Below, piece after piece: positions 61,443 through 61,638 of a stretch of 61,638 bases of DNA. The stretch is taken from IMG/VR virus record IMGVR_UViG_3300046683_000206, positions 1 to 61,638 of that record; one strand, written 5' to 3'. Within the stretch, counting starts at the first letter, position 1. Each line of letters opens with the position of its first letter. The notes beneath the pieces were generated by a model that saw only the letters and a list, made by a program, of their open reading frames with translations, was not told the DNA's origin and did no database searches. Both the position numbers and the translations under genes were made by a program. This DNA is from a virus.

Positions 61443-61638
61443 CACGGTTCCTCGGGCGGCGTGTCGAATCCGGTCGGCGGCTCGACCGGCTTTTCGATCG
61501 GCGCATGCTCGATCAGCGTCTGAGCCTTGGCCGACCGCTGCATCTGGCCGACCGTCTTGCTGTCGACAAGCGTGGCCCGCAGCGCGTCGGCGCGCTTGAC
61601 CGCACGGTTCTGCGCGACCGTGATCACGTTGATGATCG
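61442..61638 (-). CDS. terS: Terminase small subunit, C-terminal part
   Basis: The frame from 61638 to 61442 continues the gene that begins at 683 across the circular join. Bases 61512-61638 duplicate 1-127, so only 61442-61511 add new sequence. It supplies the C-terminal IEHAPIEKPVEPPTGFDTPP, a flexible Pro-rich tail that may contact TerL or the portal. It appears truncated only because the circle was opened here. Confidence 0.75.
   Translation of the reverse strand, partial: IINVITVAQNRAVKRADALRATLVDSKTVGQMQRSAKAQTLIEHAPIEKPVEPPTGFDTPPEEP
61512..61638. repeat. 127-bp terminal direct repeat, right copy
   Basis: Identical to bases 1-127. See the left copy for its meaning. Confidence 0.93.

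Noticed and set aside
61285-61506. N-terminal extension of TerL to 61506
   Set aside because: The extension is the out-of-frame shadow of the CxxC microprotein and the TerS end; the GTG at 61284 has a GTGA overlap and begins at plausible terminase sequence.

Overview
The window looks like the complete genome of a high-GC tailed phage with podovirus-type genes, most likely a podovirus of a proteobacterium, possibly Burkholderia or a relative. Its last 127 bases (61512-61638) repeat its first 127 exactly, so the contig closes into a circle of 61,511 bp, and the terminase small-subunit gene runs across the join. The gene set (TerS/TerL, an 831-residue portal, an N4-gp56-like major capsid protein, a connector and nozzle-like tail, several Ala/Pro/Gln-rich internal proteins, a 2507-residue polyvalent virion protein, no tape measure or contractile sheath) and the genome size recall the Bcep22/BcepIL02 type of Burkholderia podovirus. 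That comparison is from memory and was not searched.

Layout. (1) Late block, minus strand: about 40 kb from 2745 down through position 1, around the circle and on to 23971. In order of transcription it holds an exported-protein cassette, three small membrane proteins (possible lysis or holin genes), TerS, a 53-residue CxxC protein, TerL, three accessory virion genes, portal, six small genes, scaffold-like protein, major capsid protein, decoration-like protein, connector and nozzle proteins, paired paralogous beta-rich proteins, internal or ejection proteins with an embedded GNAT acetyltransferase, the polyvalent protein and its coupled partner, a collagen-like fibre and a last small structural gene. 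(2) Control region 2746-3893, AT-rich, with a Fur-box-like site, repeated GTATAC motifs, a triple GGCGTCTCA repeat, a hairpin and a strong sigma70-type promoter; it contains one small minus-strand gene. (3) Early plus-strand operon 3894-9486: 16 small, mostly overlapping genes of unknown role. (4) Minus-strand DNA-metabolism operon 17529-9452: GIY-YIG/HTH protein, VRR-NUC nuclease, two small genes, SF2 helicase, a Tat-signal protein, CHC2/Toprim/VapE primase-helicase, a micro membrane protein, an XF1762-like protein and a C5-cytosine methyltransferase. (5) Second plus-strand operon 17646-23970: PD-(D/E)XK nuclease, RecA-like ATPase and 14 small genes, including a free-standing LuxR-type HTH protein.

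How it works together. I see no DNA polymerase, RNA polymerase, integrase, CI-type repressor, tRNA, CRISPR array or reverse transcriptase. Replication would use the phage primase-helicase, SF2 helicase and recombination proteins with the host polymerase, and transcription would use host sigma70 promoters. The methyltransferase may protect the genome from restriction. I could not find a recognisable endolysin. Most genes overlap their neighbour by ATGA, GTGA or TGATG, which indicates strong translational coupling. Many small early genes match nothing I know and are the main unexplored part.
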